Below, in pieces: positions 43,775 through 45,835 of a stretch of DNA of 45,835 nucleotides. A model generated the notes under the pieces. The model saw only the letters and a list, made by a program, of their open reading frames with translations. It searched no databases and was not told where the DNA came from. The position numbers and the translations under genes were made by a program. Origin of the DNA: an uncultured Fimbriimonas sp. (GTDB lineage Bacteria; Armatimonadota; Fimbriimonadia; Fimbriimonadales; Fimbriimonadaceae); the NCBI GenBank assembly GCA_945952345.1, contig CAMFIS010000009.1:1-45835 (forward strand), written 5' to 3'. Position 1 is the first letter of the stretch. Each line of letters opens with the position of its first letter.

Positions 43775-45077
43775 GCCGCTTTTTCTGATCCTCGCCGGAC
43801 TTCTGTTCGGGCTCACCTTTCCCTCCATCTCTTGGCTATTTTGCCTTGGCATTGGCGCGGCAATCATCTATCGCCAAACTTGGCTCGCGGTTGTCTGCTT
43901 CGGGGTTTTCATTGCGGGTTTCCTTTCGCTTTGGCGAACTCCGGCTTCCATCTTGGGGCCTGGAGACTTTTCGGGGCGAGTGGCTATCCACTCGTTCCCT
44001 AATTTTTACAAAGGAAAGAACCTTTACGCTTTCGAATCTTTGTCTGGTGAGCACACCACCGGCATCCTCCGCGTCGAGCCTTCGGTGTCCCTCTCGCCGG
44101 GAACCGTGGTGGAAGTCGCTGGCCACGCCAACGATACTCGCAGCGGGAGCCTGACCCCTTCCTCGCTTCGAGTCATTTCCAGCTATCGCTTGTTGGATTG
44201 GCTGGTGATCATTCAACGCCGTGCGATCGACCGCACCAACGAGCTCTTTGGTCGTGAGGATGGATCATGGGTGACGGCGCTCACGTTCAACTTTCCGTCC
44301 GATCTCAGCTCGGAAGAGAAGTCAGACTTAAGGTTTAACGGCACCTACCACATGGTCAGTGCGAGCGGCATGCATGTGTGGGTCATCGCCTTTGCCTTGC
44401 ATGGCTTGTTGAGGTCACTTGGGCTCGGGAGGCATTGGCAGTTGCTCGCCGTATTCTTGCTGCTGCTGGCATATTGCAGCATCACCGGCTTCCATGCGCC
44501 TACCCTTCGCGCCGCGATGATGTGGCTCATTGCATCCTCTGCCTACCTCTTTCGCCGCTCGCCCGACGGGCTTTCTGCGCTCAGTCTCTCCGCCCTCTTG
44601 TGGCTCTTCTTCGTGCCCTCGGACGCCTTCACCGCAGGTTTCCAGCTTTCGTACATCGTCTCGGGCAGCTTGCTGCTCTGGTTCGAGAGGCTCCGCTTCG
44701 AAGGGTACAAAAGTCGCCACTTGTTTGAGGCCTCGTTCATTGCCATGCTCGCCTCCGAACCGCTGGCTTCGTGGTGGTTTGGGCAGATGATCTTCATCGC
44801 TCCGGTGAGCAATCTGCTCATCGAGCTCCCTTCGCAGGCGGTGATGATTCTCGGCTTTCTTTGCCTGATTCCTTTGGTTGGCAATGTGCTGGTGTATGTG
44901 GCAAAGCCGCTGATCTGGTGGATGAAGTGGACAACCCAGTTGACGGCTGGCTTCCCGCTGCTACTGATGAATCGCTATGCCCTTCCGCCTTTCGTATTGG
45001 TGCTCTACTATGCCTTCTTGCTGTGGGTCTTCCTGGGGCAAACACCAACGCTGCGGAATCCGTTTAGAAAGGCTTGA
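43752..45077 (+). CDS. ComEC/Rec2 competence-domain membrane protein (short form)
   Basis: A 441-residue inner-membrane protein. After a hydrophobic N-terminus and an OB-like soluble part (about 70-150), the competence core starts with LTFNFPSDLSSEEKSDLRFNGTYHMVSASGMHVWVI, the equivalent of the HLLAISGLHV motif. Many membrane helices follow to the end. Full-length ComEC is about 700-800 residues and ends in a metallo-beta-lactamase domain; here that domain is missing and the protein ends in RNPFRKA. It may work with a separate nuclease in DNA uptake. The GTG start at 43752 overlaps dciA. Confidence 0.88.
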   Translation: MARELKARPLFLILAGLLFGLTFPSISWLFCLGIGAAIIYRQTWLAVVCFGVFIAGFLSLWRTPASILGPGDFSGRVAIHSFPNFYKGKNLYAFESLSGEHTTGILRVEPSVSLSPGTVVEVAGHANDTRSGSLTPSSLRVISSYRLLDWLVIIQRRAIDRTNELFGREDGSWVTALTFNFPSDLSSEEKSDLRFNGTYHMVSASGMHVWVIAFALHGLLRSLGLGRHWQLLAVFLLLLAYCSITGFHAPTLRAAMMWLIASSAYLFRRSPDGLSALSLSALLWLFFVPSDAFTAGFQLSYIVSGSLLLWFERLRFEGYKSRHLFEASFIAMLASEPLASWWFGQMIFIAPVSNLLIELPSQAVMILGFLCLIPLVGNVLVYVAKPLIWWMKWTTQLTAGFPLLLMNRYALPPFVLVLYYAFLLWVFLGQTPTLRNPFRKA

Positions 45078-45083
45078 AGACTC

Positions 45084-45120
45084 TACATTGTGTTTCACCA
45101 AACAATGTAACGTGAAACAC
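45084..45120. promoter_or_regulatory. Split parS-like site with interlocking inverted repeats
   Basis: TGTTTCAC (45091-45098) and GTGAAACA (45112-45119) are the exact two halves of the 16-bp ParB site TGTTTCACGTGAAACA, separated by 13 bp (45099-45111). A second perfect inverted pair, TACATTGT (45084-45091) and ACAATGTA (45102-45109), interlocks with it. In RNA this would be an H-type pseudoknot arrangement (stems 1-2-1'-2'). It lies in the valS leader, about 100 bp before the start codon. Confidence 0.55.
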
Positions 45121-45214
45121 TTCTTACGCTTCCGCCGCTTCTTTCGCTTCTTACGCAGGCAAAAGGTATCCTATATTCGGCTCCCCAAGACATGGAGGCG
45201 CCAGGAAAACACAC

Positions 45215-45835
45215 ATGGAAATGAAAGAGATTCCGTCTCGTTACGAGGCGACGAATGTTGAATCGAAATGGTATGCCGCTTGGGACCAAGCTGGCCTCTT
45301 CTCACCTTCGGCCGATACCAGCCGCGAACCATACTGCATCACGATCCCCCCACCCAACATCACGGGCTCGCTGCACATGGGCCACGCCCTCTGCTATCCC
45401 ATTCAAGATGTCCTTGGCCGATACCAACGACTGCTCGGCAAGCGCGTTTTGATCCTGCCTGGGCAAGATCACGCGGGCATTGCGACTCAGTCAGTGGTCG
45501 AAAAGCAGCTTCGAAAAGAGGGCTCCAGTGGCGCGCAACTCGGCCGTGAGAAGTTCACCGAGCGAGTTTGGGAGTGGCGAAAAGAGTCCGGCGATACAAT
45601 TCTCACCCAGCTGAAAGCGCTTGGCTGCGCGTTCGACTGGTCGCGTCTGCGCTTCACCCTCGACGACCATTACGCCACCACGGTTCTCAAAGTTTTCATC
45701 GATTGGTACAACAAAGGTTTCATTTACCGCGGCAAACGTGTTGTCAACTGGGATCCGAAGCTGAAGACTAGCGTCTCCGACATCGAAACCCTCCGCGACA
45801 TCCGAAAGGGACATCGCTATGACATCCGCTATGAC
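45215..45835 (+). CDS. valS: Valyl-tRNA synthetase, N-terminal part (cut by window end)
   Basis: The first 207 codons of the class I synthetase that charges tRNA-Val. After EIPSRYEATNVESKWYAAWD comes YCITIPPPNITGSLHMGHAL with the HIGH-type signature HMGH. GKRVLILPGQDHAGIATQ follows, and then the start of the connective region (FDWSRLRFTLDDHY, FIYRGKRVVNWDPK), where the GQDHAGIATQ segment is typical of ValS. The frame is open to the last base, so the gene continues outside. The ATG at 45215 has AGGA eight bases before it and GGAGG farther upstream. Confidence 0.95.
   Translation, partial: MEMKEIPSRYEATNVESKWYAAWDQAGLFSPSADTSREPYCITIPPPNITGSLHMGHALCYPIQDVLGRYQRLLGKRVLILPGQDHAGIATQSVVEKQLRKEGSSGAQLGREKFTERVWEWRKESGDTILTQLKALGCAFDWSRLRFTLDDHYATTVLKVFIDWYNKGFIYRGKRVVNWDPKLKTSVSDIETLRDIRKGHRYDIRYD

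Noticed and set aside
45078-45214. T-box riboswitch before valS
   Set aside because: No T-box consensus, no specifier stem and no terminator/antiterminator pair is recognisable; the spacer is only 137 bp.

Overview
The window is bacterial chromosomal DNA of fairly high GC with compact genes, frequent GTG/TTG starts and long repeat-filled spacers. No rRNA or other phylogenetic marker is present. The gene mix suggests a Gram-negative-type, non-proteobacterial lineage; my guess is Armatimonadota/Fimbriimonadia or a neighbouring phylum. The mix comprises GatB, a KimA/APC-like permease, DUF4127, GH127, a DUF6717-like protein, DciA and a standalone ComEC core. The assignment is an inference from overall look, not a proof.

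Layout. 1-4157 (minus): a tight five-gene run, gatB > SLH-like/TPR protein > DUF167 > double-FHA protein > PP2C phosphatase, linking tRNA amidation to a Ser/Thr phospho-signalling output. 4622-10190: APC-type permease (plus), acetamidase/formamidase, and a coupled pair of MOSC protein and THEP1-like NTPase fused to a membrane domain (minus). 10249-16361: GH2 beta-mannosidase, a REP-associated tyrosine transposase bracketed by its own 128-bp repeats, and polA. 16525-27813: TfoX-like protein, DUF4127, pterin dehydratase, pckA, DUF6717-like protein, CelD-type acetyltransferase, GH127 arabinofuranosidase, M28 peptidase and DUF4142. 27911-33089 (minus): an unusual cluster of a protein of unknown family, a sigma-region-2 protein without region 4, a STAND/NB-ARC-like NTPase with helical repeats, and a double-zinc-ribbon membrane protein. 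A tRNA-Arg(TCT) lies upstream of this cluster. 33467-40901: two NodB-like proteins (one apparently catalytically dead), topoisomerase IB, a membrane Fe-S oxidoreductase and DUF58. 40924-45835 (all plus): RDD membrane protein, recF, dciA, comEC core and the start of valS.

The right end looks replication-origin proximal. recF and dciA are adjacent. The spacer before recF holds a cluster of DnaA-box-like 9-mers next to an AT-rich stretch. Genes to the left are mostly minus and genes to the right are all plus. Between comEC and valS both half-sites of the ParB site parS are present, split by 13 bp. I consider this split site and the putative oriC the most interesting signals, together with the sigma-like/STAND cluster.

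The spacers carry several families of dispersed palindromic repeats (here R-I to R-VII), some nested in each other and some with compensatory stem changes. Only one family, around the RAYT gene, has an obvious mobilising enzyme in the window. No CRISPR array, rRNA, prophage or classical insertion sequence was found.
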